In this document: positions 34,311 through 43,408 of the stretch, in pieces
How positions within the stretch are numbered: the first letter of the stretch is position 1
How the letters are laid out: each line of letters starts with the position of its first letter
Source of the DNA: Flavobacteriales bacterium
GTDB lineage: Bacteria > Bacteroidota > Bacteroidia > NS11-12g > UBA955
Length of the DNA: 64,000 bases
NCBI GenBank assembly: GCA_947496375.1
Contig: CANMCY010000009.1
Coordinates: 27,649-91,648 of the forward strand
Direction: 5' to 3'
The notes under the pieces: generated by a model
What the model saw: the letters and a program-made list of their open reading frames with translations, nothing else
Told to the model about the DNA's origin: nothing
Databases searched by the model: none
Made by a program: the position numbers and the translations under genes

Positions 34311-35540
34311 CAACGTATTTTGATTAAAGCCTTATCCAGCGAAAATATTTTCAAAGCCGCAGCAGCCACTGCGGCTTTGTGTCTTTGTGCCCTTCACTTT
34401 TCGCCTGCCTTGGCCTCGATTTCGCTTGCAGCATTTTTTTTGACTCTTTTTTTATTAGCGCGTAAAGAAAGTTTTGCAAAAAATTGGCCCATTATTATTC
34501 TCACCGCAGTCTGGAGTATCTGGCAACTTGTGAATCAGGTTACTTTTGGTTTTGATTCAGAATCATTGCGTACCATAATATTGAGAATTCCATTGTTGCT
34601 ATTGCCTGTGGTTTGGTGCTTAAAGCCCGGATTGCCGAACCGCTCCATATTTATCGGTATATTGGTCATGGGGCTTTTCCATGCCTGGATTGGAGGTGCA
34701 TCGGTTCTCAATTATTTTGCGCATTATCGGTTTTTAAATCAGATGGTGCTGGAAAGTAAGCCGTTGCCGCTTTTTTCTGCAGTTTATCACATAGAATTCA
34801 GTCTCATTATGGCTGTGGTAATTTTGTTTCAGTTATCGTACTTGCGGCTTGCTAATGTGGGTTGGCAACGCAGTCTTTTGATAGGCACATTGGCTGTTAA
34901 TATGGTTTCGCTGCATGTTTTATCTGCACGGACCGGTATACTCGCTTTTTGGGTTGGGGTTCCATTCTTACTGGGTTCTGTAGAATTGCCGATAGGATTA
35001 AAGGGTAGAAACAGATGGTGGCTATTGACCATTCCCTTGTTGCTGCTGATTTCGGTTCCATCACTCAGAAACCGCTTGATCAATACAGTAGAGGATTTAA
35101 CTGCAGTAAAGGAAAATCAAAACCTGGGAGATAAAAGTTTCGGCAGGCGCTGGGAATCCTGGAAAATTTCTGTGGAAGTGATAAAAAAACACCCCTTGAC
35201 AGGTGTGGGGTTTTCCGGTGTGGAAAAAGCGGTTCACAACGAATTTGAGCATAAACAAACGTATTTGCATGTCACAGACCGCATTCAGCCGCACAATCAG
35301 TATTTGCAGCTGGCGATGCAATCCGGTGTTGTCACCCCGATTTTGTTGATTGTATGCTTACTATGGATGATACGTGTTAATTTCAGACAAGGCAATTATA
35401 CAGGTTTGTCTGTCATCATTGCACTCAGTATTTCTATGCTTTTTGAGAGTTATCTTGAGAGGCAGTCAGGAGCAGCTGTTTTTGCATTAGCCCTCTTTTG
35501 GGTGTTTTTTGCAGAAAAAAAGAAACAACATTTTCAATAA
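34308..35540 (+). CDS. O-antigen ligase / Wzy-like membrane protein
   Basis: About 406-410 residues with roughly ten membrane segments and the Wzy_C-type periplasmic loop: RRWESWKISVEVIKKHPLTG, then GVGFSGVEKAVHNEFEH, and the PHNQYLQLAMQSGVVTP helix. Members of this family join glycans to lipid A or polymerise them. No in-frame ATG lies near the start, so a TTG at 34308 (2 bases after the LysM stop) or 34320 must be used; both give sensible N-termini. No glycan cluster surrounds it, so its exact substrate is unknown. Confidence 0.75.
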   Translation: MQRILIKALSSENIFKAAAATAALCLCALHFSPALASISLAAFFLTLFLLARKESFAKNWPIIILTAVWSIWQLVNQVTFGFDSESLRTIILRIPLLLLPVVWCLKPGLPNRSIFIGILVMGLFHAWIGGASVLNYFAHYRFLNQMVLESKPLPLFSAVYHIEFSLIMAVVILFQLSYLRLANVGWQRSLLIGTLAVNMVSLHVLSARTGILAFWVGVPFLLGSVELPIGLKGRNRWWLLTIPLLLLISVPSLRNRLINTVEDLTAVKENQNLGDKSFGRRWESWKISVEVIKKHPLTGVGFSGVEKAVHNEFEHKQTYLHVTDRIQPHNQYLQLAMQSGVVTPILLIVCLLWMIRVNFRQGNYTGLSVIIALSISMLFESYLERQSGAAVFALALFWVFFAEKKKQHFQ

Positions 35541-35554
35541 TCAATTTATTTTGC

Positions 35555-35562
35555 TATCTTTG
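35555..35562 (+). promoter_or_regulatory. rpmB operon -7 promoter element
   Basis: TATCTTTG is an exact match 14 bases before ATG 35577. No well-spaced TTG upstream. Confidence 0.6.
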
Positions 35563-35576
35563 CAGCCCCAAAAACT

Positions 35577-35810
35577 ATGTCTCGCGTTTGTGATTTAACC
35601 GGCAAAAAGGCTCTGAAGGGTAACAATGTTTCTCATTCAAACAAGAAAACGAAGCGTCGTTTCTACCCTAACCTGCAAACTAAAAAGTTTTTCATTCCTG
35701 AAACCGGAGAATGGATTACCCTTAAAGTAGCAGCCAGCACCATGAAGACCATCGATAAAAAGGGCATTTCGGCCTGTATCAATAACCTGTTTAAAAAAGG
35801 AAAGATCTAA
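35577..35810 (+). CDS. rpmB: 50S ribosomal protein L28
   Basis: A 77-residue bL28. MSRVCDLTGKKALKGNNVSH is the standard N-terminus, followed by SNKKTKRRFYPNLQTKKFFI and the C-terminal SACINNLFKKGKI. It begins the three-gene operon with rpmG and DUF4295. Confidence 0.96.
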   Translation: MSRVCDLTGKKALKGNNVSHSNKKTKRRFYPNLQTKKFFIPETGEWITLKVAASTMKTIDKKGISACINNLFKKGKI

Positions 35811-35813
35811 GTC

Positions 35814-35996
35814 ATGGCAAAAAAAGGAAACCGCATTCAGGTAATTCTGGAATGCACTGAACACAAGGGCTCTGGTGTAGCAGGTATGAGCCGCTACATT
35901 ACCACCAAGAACAAAAAAAACACCCCCGAGCGTATTGAATTGAAGAAATACAATTCATATCTCAGAAAAATGACAGTTCATAAGGAGATTAAATAA
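35814..35996 (+). CDS. rpmG: 50S ribosomal protein L33
   Basis: A 60-residue bL33 ([40 protein letters not shown]). The cysteine-dependent zinc-ribbon form would need two CxxC pairs, which are absent, so this is the zinc-independent type. Its stop overlaps the DUF4295 ATG by one base (TAATG). Confidence 0.95.
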   Translation: MAKKGNRIQVILECTEHKGSGVAGMSRYITTKNKKNTPERIELKKYNSYLRKMTVHKEIK

Positions 35997-36151
35997 TGGC
36001 AAAGAAAGTAGTAGCAACGCTCAAAAAAGAAGGTGGTAACGAATACGTTAAAGTTATCAAGGCTGTAAAATCGATCAAATCAGGCCACTATAGCTTCCGT
36101 GAAGAAATAGTTCATCAGGACAACATAAAAGATTTCTTCAGCAAACCTTAA
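35996..36151 (+). CDS. DUF4295 small basic protein, Bacteroidota L33-operon partner
   Basis: A 51-residue basic protein, [20 protein letters not shown] to the C-terminal DNIKDFFSKP. This matches DUF4295, a Bacteroidota-restricted family nearly always encoded directly after rpmG, suggesting a ribosome-associated role that is not established. The 1-base TAATG overlap with rpmG indicates translational coupling. Too short for most ORF tracks. Confidence 0.9.
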   Translation: MAKKVVATLKKEGGNEYVKVIKAVKSIKSGHYSFREEIVHQDNIKDFFSKP

Positions 36152-36166
36152 TCGAAAGAATTATCC

Positions 36167-36174
36167 TAAATTTG
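36167..36174 (+). promoter_or_regulatory. ftsY -7 promoter element, placed at the edge of a terminator
   Basis: TAAATTTG is an exact match. Its predicted start site, about 36178-36181, lies inside the left arm of the terminator hairpin at 36174-36192. Confidence 0.55.
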
Positions 36175-36197
36175 AGCTCCTTTTAGGAGCTCTTTTT
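36174..36197 (+). terminator. Intrinsic terminator of the rpmB-rpmG-DUF4295 operon
   Basis: GAGCTCCT-TTT-AGGAGCTC followed by TTTTT: an 8-bp perfect stem. Transcripts starting at the overlapping ftsY promoter would lack most of the left arm and so escape it. Confidence 0.88.
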
Positions 36198-36205
36198 ATT
36201 TAATA

Positions 36206-37174
36206 ATGTCCATTTTTAATATATTTTCAAAGAAAAAGGGTCCTGAAGAAGATAAACAGGAAACGCGTGAAATGCTGGGGCAAAAACGCGAGCATTTCTT
36301 TGCTCGAATCGGCAGGGCGTTTGCAGGCAAATCTTCACTGGATGACGATTTTCTGGATCAGCTGGAAGAAATACTGATTACTTCCGACGTGGGAGTTGAA
36401 ACCACTGTTAAGGTAATTGACACCCTTACCGAAAATATTTCCAGAGATAAATATTTGGGACAACAGGAGCTGAATGACCGAATTTCAGAAGTTATTGCAG
36501 GTTTAATGCCTGATATACAGGAGCCGGTTCAAAGTGATTTTTCCCTGGCCACAGCATCCAAACCCTACATAGTGCTGGTTGTTGGAGTAAATGGAGTAGG
36601 GAAGACCACAACCATTGGAAAAATGGCATGGCAATATGCGGCCACCGGTAAAAAAGTGGTATTGGGTGCCGGAGATACATTTCGGGCCGCAGCGGTAGAT
36701 CAGCTGGGTATCTGGAAGGAAAGAACCGGAGCAGAAATCATAAGCCATGGAATGAATACAGATCCATCCTCGGTTGCCTTTGATGCAGTAAAGTATGGTG
36801 TGGAAAATGCTGCAGATGTTGTCATCATTGACACTGCGGGCCGTTTACACAACAAGGTTAGTCTCATGAATGAACTGGCCAAGATGAAGCGGGTTGTGCA
36901 GAAATTTCAGCCGGATGCCCCACATGAGGTTGTGTTGGTTATTGATGCAACTACCGGTCAAAATGCCTATGAGCAAGCACGGAATTTTACCGCGGCAACC
37001 CAGGTGAATGCCCTCGCTGTTACTAAGCTGGATGGCACTGCCCGCGGAGGTGTTGTAATTGGTGTAAGCGAGCAATTCAATATTCCGGTTAAGTACATTG
37101 GATTGGGTGAAAAAGCCGAAGATCTCAAGTTGTTTGATAAAAAATTATTTGTGCAATCCTTGTTTCAATCATGA
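36206..37174 (+). CDS. ftsY: Signal recognition particle receptor FtsY
   Basis: A 322-residue SRP-family GTPase that docks the SRP-ribosome complex to the Sec translocon. The N-terminal acidic A domain is very short. The NG domain shows G1 GVNGVGKTTTIGKMA, the GDTFRAAAVDQL segment, G3 VIIDTAGRLHN and G4 TKLDGTARGG. ALAVTKLDGTARGG and KYIGLGEKAEDL are diagnostic of FtsY rather than Ffh. It starts the ftsY-rimO-bshC unit; its stop overlaps the rimO ATG by 4 bases. Confidence 0.96.
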   Translation: MSIFNIFSKKKGPEEDKQETREMLGQKREHFFARIGRAFAGKSSLDDDFLDQLEEILITSDVGVETTVKVIDTLTENISRDKYLGQQELNDRISEVIAGLMPDIQEPVQSDFSLATASKPYIVLVVGVNGVGKTTTIGKMAWQYAATGKKVVLGAGDTFRAAAVDQLGIWKERTGAEIISHGMNTDPSSVAFDAVKYGVENAADVVIIDTAGRLHNKVSLMNELAKMKRVVQKFQPDAPHEVVLVIDATTGQNAYEQARNFTAATQVNALAVTKLDGTARGGVVIGVSEQFNIPVKYIGLGEKAEDLKLFDKKLFVQSLFQS

Positions 37175-38487
37175 AAGCCCGCAGTCATAAACAGCCAAAG
37201 GTGAATGTAATTACCCTGGGTTGCAGTAAAAACCTGGTAGATTCAGAAGTTATGATGGGTCAGCTGAAAGCCGGTAATTTTCAGGTTTCCCATGAATCCG
37301 AAAGTCAGCCGGCTGACATTGTTATCATCAATACTTGCGGTTTTATTGAAAATGCCAAGCAGGAAAGTATAGATACCATATTAAGATACGCGCAGGAAAA
37401 AGCAGAGGGGAATCTCGAAAAACTGATTGTTACCGGATGTTTATCGCATCGCTACAAAGACGAATTGCAGTCAGAAATTCCGGAAGTAGATGCCTGGTTT
37501 GGAACCCTTGAGCTTCCCAATTTGCTAAAAAGTGTGGGCGCAGATTACCGGCATGAATTGATAGGAGAGCGCCTTACTACCACTCCCAAACATTATGCTT
37601 ATGTTAAAATCAGTGAAGGTTGCAATCGTCCATGCTCTTTCTGTGCCATTCCACTTATGCGGGGTAAGCACGTAAGCAAGCCCATAGAGCAGCTGGTTAC
37701 CGAAATTAAAGGGCTGGTCAGGAATGGAACCAAAGAGATTATGCTCATTGCTCAGGATTCCACCTATTACGGACTTGATTTGTATGGTGAAAGAAAACTG
37801 GCTGATTTAATGAAACATGTAAGCGATATTGCAGGACTGGAATGGATTCGATTGCACTATGCATTTCCGTCGCAGTTTCCCATGGATGTGATACCTGTCA
37901 TGGCAGAACGGCCTAACATCTGTAAATACCTGGATATTCCTGTTCAGCATGCTACAGACAATATGCTTAAAATAATGAGAAGGGGTATTACCCGCAAACG
38001 TACCGAGGAATTATTGGGGCGTTTGCGCAGCGATATACCGGGTATAGCCCTTAGAACAACCCTTTTACTAGGCCATCCGGGTGAAACCGAAGCTGAATTT
38101 GAAGCGTTATGTGATTTTGTACAGGAGCAGCAATTTGACCGGCTGGGTGTATTCACTTATTCCCATGAAGAAAATACCCATGCCTATACTTTGCCCGATG
38201 AAATTTCGGCAGAAGTGAAGGAGCAAAGGGCTGCCTCAGTCATGGAAATTCAAATGGCAATCAGTGAAGCGAAAAATGCCAGCAAAATGGGTCAGGTATT
38301 TAAGGTGCTGTTTGATCGGCTGGAAGGCGAACATTTTGTTGGCAGGACCGAATCAGATTCTCCTGAAGTCGATAATGAAGTTTGGGTTCCGGCACAAAAC
38401 AATTACGTGAGAATGGGAGATTTTGCCAATGTGAAAATCACAGGGTATGGCGCCTACGACCTCCAAGGCGAAATTGTTGCCTCATGA
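37171..38487 (+). CDS. rimO: Ribosomal protein S12 methylthiotransferase RimO
   Basis: A 438-residue radical-SAM enzyme that adds a methylthio group to Asp of ribosomal protein S12. The N-terminal UPF0004 domain has VITLGCSKNLVDSEVMMGQL and INTCGFIENAKQESI, with three cysteines for an auxiliary cluster. The radical-SAM CxxxCxxC is EGCNRPCSFCAIPLMRG. The C-terminal TRAM domain ends the protein. Distinguished from MiaB by the SKNLVDSE and GCNRPCSFC context. It overlaps both neighbours by ATGA. Confidence 0.95.
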   Translation: MKARSHKQPKVNVITLGCSKNLVDSEVMMGQLKAGNFQVSHESESQPADIVIINTCGFIENAKQESIDTILRYAQEKAEGNLEKLIVTGCLSHRYKDELQSEIPEVDAWFGTLELPNLLKSVGADYRHELIGERLTTTPKHYAYVKISEGCNRPCSFCAIPLMRGKHVSKPIEQLVTEIKGLVRNGTKEIMLIAQDSTYYGLDLYGERKLADLMKHVSDIAGLEWIRLHYAFPSQFPMDVIPVMAERPNICKYLDIPVQHATDNMLKIMRRGITRKRTEELLGRLRSDIPGIALRTTLLLGHPGETEAEFEALCDFVQEQQFDRLGVFTYSHEENTHAYTLPDEISAEVKEQRAASVMEIQMAISEAKNASKMGQVFKVLFDRLEGEHFVGRTESDSPEVDNEVWVPAQNNYVRMGDFANVKITGYGAYDLQGEIVAS

Positions 38488-40079
38488 AGGTAATCTGCCA
38501 TAACAAAACGCCTGAAGGTTACTACAACAAAATTACGGATGCCTGGCTGAAGAACGATGAACGTCTCAGGGATCTTTATCCGCTTTCCCTTCAGGATATT
38601 CCTAAAGTTCAGGACCGTTACATTCATTTTGATACCGATGCAAGAAATCTGCTTGCTGATACTTTACTAAGTCAATACAAAGGGATTGAGACATCATCTG
38701 CAGTTAAAACATCCATAGAAAAACTCAGGCAATCGAATACGTACACCGTTACTACAGGCCAGCAAATTCATATTTTTTTGGGCCCATTGTTTTTCATTTA
38801 TAAGATTACCTCTGTTATAAGACAGGCAAGGCGATTACAAGAATTATATCCGGAAAATAAATACATCCCCGTTTTCTGGATGGCAACCGAAGATCATGAT
38901 ATTGCAGAAATAAATGAAGTAACGGTTTTTGGTAAAAAGCATATCTGGCAAACAGCTCAGGGCGGTGTGGCTGGTAATTTACCGACCGATGGACTGGAAA
39001 CGTTATCCGATGAATGGCTGGAAATGGCAGAAAAAGAAAATCTGCCACCGGACGTTATGGATGTATTGTTACTTTTTAAAAAGGCCTATACCCGATTTAG
39101 CAATCTGGCTGATGCTACACGTTTTATTCTCAATGAGTTATTCGGGCATCATGGACTGGTAATCATCGATGCAAACACGATTAAATTTAAACCTGCCATT
39201 CGCAATCTGGCAATGAAAGACATCCTGACAGACAGCGTTTATAATGTGCTGCAGGATTCAGTATCAAAATTAAAATATTTGGGATTCGGTCATCAGGTAA
39301 ATCCCAGGAGAACTCATTTTTTCTCTATAATTGATGGGAAAAGACTCAGGATTGACAAGGTAGACGGAGGGTTTGAATTCAGTCCGGTTTTCGGGCACGT
39401 TTCTGAACATGAAATACAGGAAATCATTAATAAGTCACCTGAAAATATAAGTCCGAATGCCCTGCTTAGACCTGTCTATCAACAGTTGATTTTGCCCAAT
39501 GTGGCCTATGTTTGCGGGCCCGCTGAATTGCACTACTGGCATCAGTTGTACGGGCTGTTTGAAAAGGAAGAAATTGCCGCACCCGTTTTATTGCTTAGGG
39601 ATTCGTATCTTGCACTGGAAGGCCGTGTACAGGACTTCTTAACATCAAATTCCCTGGAAGAGTCAACTCTTTGGGAGGGATATGAAGAAGTGGCTCAAAT
39701 ACTGGAAAAAAAGATATTAGGAGATAATCAAATTTCAGAAGAAATCGTATTGCTAAAAAATCAGTCTGAAAAAATATTACAAATGTTTTTTTCGGTTAAA
39801 TATAAAAACATCAAAGAACTTCGAGACAAATATCATCAATGGTTAGATGAACTTCAAAAAGCCCATAAATTTGTATTAAAGGATGTAAAAACTCAGCCCG
39901 TATTTGAACCTGTTTTTAACAAGCTAAATAAAATATCACAGACCCATTTTAATAAAAAATCACCTCAGGAGAGAACGATTTCCTGGGTTGAATTTTTATT
40001 GAAATATAAAATCAACCCCATCGATATATTGCTGGAAAATCACAATAATCATCACATTTTCGGTAGCATCTATGTCTAG
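38484..40079 (+). CDS. bshC: Bacillithiol biosynthesis cysteine-adding enzyme BshC
   Basis: A 531-residue protein that joins cysteine to glucosaminyl-malate, the final step of bacillithiol synthesis. The sequence has TYTVTTGQQIHIFLGPLFFI, VFWMATEDHDIAEIN and YVCGPAELHYWHQLYGLF, and a C-terminal coiled-coil, all typical of BshC. ATG 38484 overlaps the rimO stop (ATGA); the longer frame to 38382 is inside rimO. The organism is thus expected to use bacillithiol; bshA and bshB are not in this window. Confidence 0.93.
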   Translation: MKVICHNKTPEGYYNKITDAWLKNDERLRDLYPLSLQDIPKVQDRYIHFDTDARNLLADTLLSQYKGIETSSAVKTSIEKLRQSNTYTVTTGQQIHIFLGPLFFIYKITSVIRQARRLQELYPENKYIPVFWMATEDHDIAEINEVTVFGKKHIWQTAQGGVAGNLPTDGLETLSDEWLEMAEKENLPPDVMDVLLLFKKAYTRFSNLADATRFILNELFGHHGLVIIDANTIKFKPAIRNLAMKDILTDSVYNVLQDSVSKLKYLGFGHQVNPRRTHFFSIIDGKRLRIDKVDGGFEFSPVFGHVSEHEIQEIINKSPENISPNALLRPVYQQLILPNVAYVCGPAELHYWHQLYGLFEKEEIAAPVLLLRDSYLALEGRVQDFLTSNSLEESTLWEGYEEVAQILEKKILGDNQISEEIVLLKNQSEKILQMFFSVKYKNIKELRDKYHQWLDELQKAHKFVLKDVKTQPVFEPVFNKLNKISQTHFNKKSPQERTISWVEFLLKYKINPIDILLENHNNHHIFGSIYV

Positions 40080-40126
40080 TTTTTAGGCCGATTTGTGCAG
40101 GTATGCCTAAAATCATACGTTTTTTA

Positions 40127-40157
40127 TTGATAAATTGATAGTTGTCTATTATTTTCG
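40127..40157 (+). promoter_or_regulatory. Promoter of the TSP3/OmpA-like protein
   Basis: TTG (40127-40129), 20-base spacer, then TATTTTCG (40150-40157, 7 of 8 matches). ATG 40179 lies 21 bases after the box. Confidence 0.55.
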
Positions 40158-40178
40158 CAACGTTAAGTATTGTAACGG

Positions 40179-41789
40179 ATGTTAAAAAATTATAAAAAGA
40201 CCATTTCTGCAGTTCTGGTAATTGGGGCGTTGGCATGTGCATCAGGCCAGCCCTATTTCAAACAGAAGCCAGGTGCTAACTATCATGAAGCGGCTATGGA
40301 GAAATGGCCCGCCGGAAAAGCTGAGCGGAAAAAAGATTCAGGGCAGTATTCTGTGACATCCTATTTTGTTGATCGCAGAGCCAAACAGTGGTCATTAGGT
40401 TTGGGCGGTGGTTCTACCCAATTCTTCGGAGATGCAGATAAGGTGCAGCCGGGTTGGCATGCAAAGGCATTTGCCAAATACAGCATTTCGCAGACCTTTG
40501 GCTTGCGTGCCGAATACAATGTGGGTGTGCTTAGAGGTGCAAGAGATTTTCAGTTTCCAACTTTATACAAAGACTATTTTCGCTTCAGGAGCAATTTCCA
40601 GGATTACAATATCCAGATGGTTTTCACCCTCGGAAATATCAGTTTTCTCCGCCCCTTGCGCAAGACCCAGTTTAACCTGTTTATCGGCGGTGGATGGGGT
40701 TCTTACAGATCAGTGGCCAAATTCAATGACCAAAGATTGTACATAGGCGGTGATTATTACTTAAATCATTATTTCGGTCAAGGCACTCCTAACCCGAATG
40801 TAGGAAAAGACGTTGAGGACCGCTGGGAAGGAAGACATTGGAACGTTCCCTTTGGATTTGGTATTAAACACAATTTGGGTAAGAACTTCGATATAGGCCT
40901 TGATTATCGTCAGACCTATCTGCGCACAGACGACATCGATTTATACAATACTGCCATTTGGCAAAACCGCTGGTTCGATCAATACAGTACCATGACCGTC
41001 TATGCCGCATGGAAGTTCGGCAGCAAGAGCAATCAGCATTACGATTGGCTAAGCCCAATTGAGAGTATTTACGAAAAAGTAAATCGCATTGATCGCAGGG
41101 TTGATACATTGTATACGGATACTGACGGTGATGGGGTAAGTGATTTTTTTGATGTGGATGACAGCACTGAGCCCGGCGTAAATGTTTATGGTAATGGAAC
41201 TGCGATAGATTCTGATGGTGATGGTGTTGCAGATTACAAGGATAAGGAACCATTTTCTGAAAAAGGAGTTGAAGTGGATGCTGAGGGCAGAATGATTGAT
41301 TCAGACGGTGATAATATTCCCAATTATCGTGATCTTGAACCCAACAGCCCAATAGGAGCCATGGTGGATGCAAGAGGTCGGAGCATCGTTAATAATTGTT
41401 GCAACTGCGATGACATGACTTTCCCGTCATTGTTCTTCGAAACTAACAAGTGTCAGATAAGACCAGAGTTTCAGGTGGTGATGATGATGATTGCAGACAA
41501 AATGAAACAGTGTCCGGATAAGAAGCTCGTTATTTGCGGTTCTGTGGGTGAAAAAGAGAAACTTTACGCAGGCAAAAAAGGAGATGTAATTGGATCTTGC
41601 AGGACAGAAAGTATCATCCAGGCGCTCGTAAGTCAGTTTGGAATAACCAGGGATCGAATTGTTGTAGATGCTGCCTGCAAATCTGAAGATAAAAACAGGA
41701 TGGAATTTAAGTTTGGCGGATCAAGGCCGGCAGCACCCAAACCTGCGCCTATTCCGGTTTTGCCACCAACACCCAGATCAAGCCGTTAA
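40179..41789 (+). CDS. Outer-membrane beta-barrel with TSP3 repeats and degenerate OmpA-like domain
   Basis: A 536-residue protein with signal peptide MLKNYKKTISAVLVIGALACASG. Residues ~65-285 form an outer-membrane barrel (LGLGGGSTQFFGDADKVQPG and following strands). Residues ~305-395 hold thrombospondin type 3 calcium-binding repeats (DTDGDGVSDFFDVDD, DSDGDGVADYKDKEP, DSDGDNIPNYRDLEP). The C-terminal ~120 residues follow the OmpA fold, but the peptidoglycan-binding Asp-containing TDxxG motif is replaced by CGSVGEK, while an Arg in the SxxR-like position (GSCRTES) remains. Ends at a strong terminator. Confidence 0.8.
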   Translation: MLKNYKKTISAVLVIGALACASGQPYFKQKPGANYHEAAMEKWPAGKAERKKDSGQYSVTSYFVDRRAKQWSLGLGGGSTQFFGDADKVQPGWHAKAFAKYSISQTFGLRAEYNVGVLRGARDFQFPTLYKDYFRFRSNFQDYNIQMVFTLGNISFLRPLRKTQFNLFIGGGWGSYRSVAKFNDQRLYIGGDYYLNHYFGQGTPNPNVGKDVEDRWEGRHWNVPFGFGIKHNLGKNFDIGLDYRQTYLRTDDIDLYNTAIWQNRWFDQYSTMTVYAAWKFGSKSNQHYDWLSPIESIYEKVNRIDRRVDTLYTDTDGDGVSDFFDVDDSTEPGVNVYGNGTAIDSDGDGVADYKDKEPFSEKGVEVDAEGRMIDSDGDNIPNYRDLEPNSPIGAMVDARGRSIVNNCCNCDDMTFPSLFFETNKCQIRPEFQVVMMMIADKMKQCPDKKLVICGSVGEKEKLYAGKKGDVIGSCRTESIIQALVSQFGITRDRIVVDAACKSEDKNRMEFKFGGSRPAAPKPAPIPVLPPTPRSSR

Positions 41790-41810
41790 TAAACATGATG
41801 AAATATTAAT

Positions 41811-41837
41811 AAAAAACGGGCCAAAAGCCCGTTTTTT
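41811..41837 (+). terminator. Intrinsic terminator after the OmpA-like gene
   Basis: AAAAAACGGGC-caaa-AGCCCGTTTTTT-type hairpin (GGGC/GCCC core with A/T flanks) between the OmpA-like gene and the SulP transporter. Confidence 0.88.
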
Positions 41838-41854
41838 ATTGAGAAAGAAAACCT

Positions 41855-43408
41855 ATGAATAACCAAATACTCAAATCAGATATCCCTGCTTCAGTTGTAG
41901 TCTTTCTTGTGGCTTTGCCTTTGTGCATGGGCATTGCACTCGGTTCTGGTGCTCCTGTAATATCCGGAATAATTGCCGGTATAATCGGGGGAGTGGTTGT
42001 TGGGTATTTAAGTGGTTCAAACCTTAGCGTTTCAGGCCCTGCAGCAGGTTTAATAGCCACCGTGGCAGCAGGTATTACTGAAATTGGTTCGTTTGATGCA
42101 TTCCTGGTGTCAGTTATCATAGCCGGTTTCTTACAGCTGATTTTGGGATTGTTAAAAGCCGGAGTAGTGGGACATTTTATTCCGAATGCAGTTATTAAGG
42201 GTTTGTTGGTTGCCATTGGGTTGCTGCTTATATTTAAACAGATTCCTCACCTGGTGGGGTATGATGCAGATTTTGAGGGAGATGAGTCATTTTTTCAAAA
42301 AGATGGAGAGAATACATTTACTGAGATTGTTTCCTCATTGAAAAATTTCACCCCACTGGCTGTTATTTTAGGTACAATCGGGCTGGTTTTACAGTTTGTT
42401 TGGGAGCCATTTCTAAATAAACTGAAAATCAATGCAAAATGGCTTCCGGCACCACTGGTGGTGGTTGCTTTGGGCGGCGTTGTAAATATACTGGCGATTC
42501 AATATTTACCCGCCTGGCAATTGGGCAAAGATCAGTTGGTGAGTATACCGGATTTAAATGTGGTAATTTCCGACTGGCAGCTTCCGGCGTTGGATGCGTT
42601 TTTTAATCCCAAAGTATGGATGCTGGGTTTTAGTATAGCCATTATTGCCAGTATTGAAACATTGTTAAGCATAGAGGCCACTGATAAGTTAGATCCCAAC
42701 TATCATATAACCCCTACGAACAAAGAGCTTGTAGCTCAGGGTGTAGGAAATATGGCATCAGGTATTCTGGGTGGATTGCCAGTTACTGCCGTGATTGTTC
42801 GTAGCAGTGCCAATATTAACGCAGGAGGCAAATCTAAATGGAGTGCGGTTTTTCATGGAATTTTACTGGCCTTGTCTGTTTGGCTGTTCCCCGGATTATT
42901 GTCAAAAATACCATTGGCTTCACTGGCAGCCATTTTAATCTATGTTGGATACAAGCTGGCCAAACCCGGTATTTTTATGGAGCAACGTCAGAAAGGTATT
43001 AATAATTTTCTTCCGTTTCTTGTAACTGTAGTAGCCATACTTTTTTCAGATTTACTTATTGGCGTCTCATTCGGTTTACTCGTAAGCATCATATTTATTT
43101 TTAAGTCAAATTATAGAAAACACATCATTACTGTAAGTATGGATAAGCATCACCTCGTGAGATTTGTAAGTGATGTTACTTTTTTAAATAAATCCATCAT
43201 TAAAGAACAGCTTGAAAAGGTAAATACAACTGATACGAGCATTGTATTTGATTACACAAGGTGTAACTTTCTGGATGTAGACATCAGAGAATCTATTATA
43301 GAATTTTGTGAATCAAAAGGTAATGACAGTATCACCATTGAACATCGCTTTCAGAACAGTCAGCAAAAACTAATTTTATTTAAAAACGATCATGCAAGAA
43401 TATATTAA
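41855..43408 (+). CDS. SulP family inorganic anion transporter (probable bicarbonate transporter)
   Basis: A 517-residue protein with about 12-14 membrane segments, beginning [20 protein letters not shown], then [14 protein letters not shown] and [22 protein letters not shown] with [21 protein letters not shown]. The C-terminal ~75 residues form a reduced STAS domain ([20 protein letters not shown] ... [13 protein letters not shown]). SulP members carry sulphate, bicarbonate or other anions; the overlap with a carbonic anhydrase gene by 17 bases favours bicarbonate. Substrate is inference from neighbours. Confidence 0.88.
   Translation: MNNQILKSDIPASVVVFLVALPLCMGIALGSGAPVISGIIAGIIGGVVVGYLSGSNLSVSGPAAGLIATVAAGITEIGSFDAFLVSVIIAGFLQLILGLLKAGVVGHFIPNAVIKGLLVAIGLLLIFKQIPHLVGYDADFEGDESFFQKDGENTFTEIVSSLKNFTPLAVILGTIGLVLQFVWEPFLNKLKINAKWLPAPLVVVALGGVVNILAIQYLPAWQLGKDQLVSIPDLNVVISDWQLPALDAFFNPKVWMLGFSIAIIASIETLLSIEATDKLDPNYHITPTNKELVAQGVGNMASGILGGLPVTAVIVRSSANINAGGKSKWSAVFHGILLALSVWLFPGLLSKIPLASLAAILIYVGYKLAKPGIFMEQRQKGINNFLPFLVTVVAILFSDLLIGVSFGLLVSIIFIFKSNYRKHIITVSMDKHHLVRFVSDVTFLNKSIIKEQLEKVNTTDTSIVFDYTRCNFLDVDIRESIIEFCESKGNDSITIEHRFQNSQQKLILFKNDHARIY

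Noticed and set aside
38382..38483. N-terminal extension of bshC into rimO
   Set aside because: Overlaps the rimO C-terminus; ATG 38484 forms a standard ATGA overlap and gives the normal BshC start.
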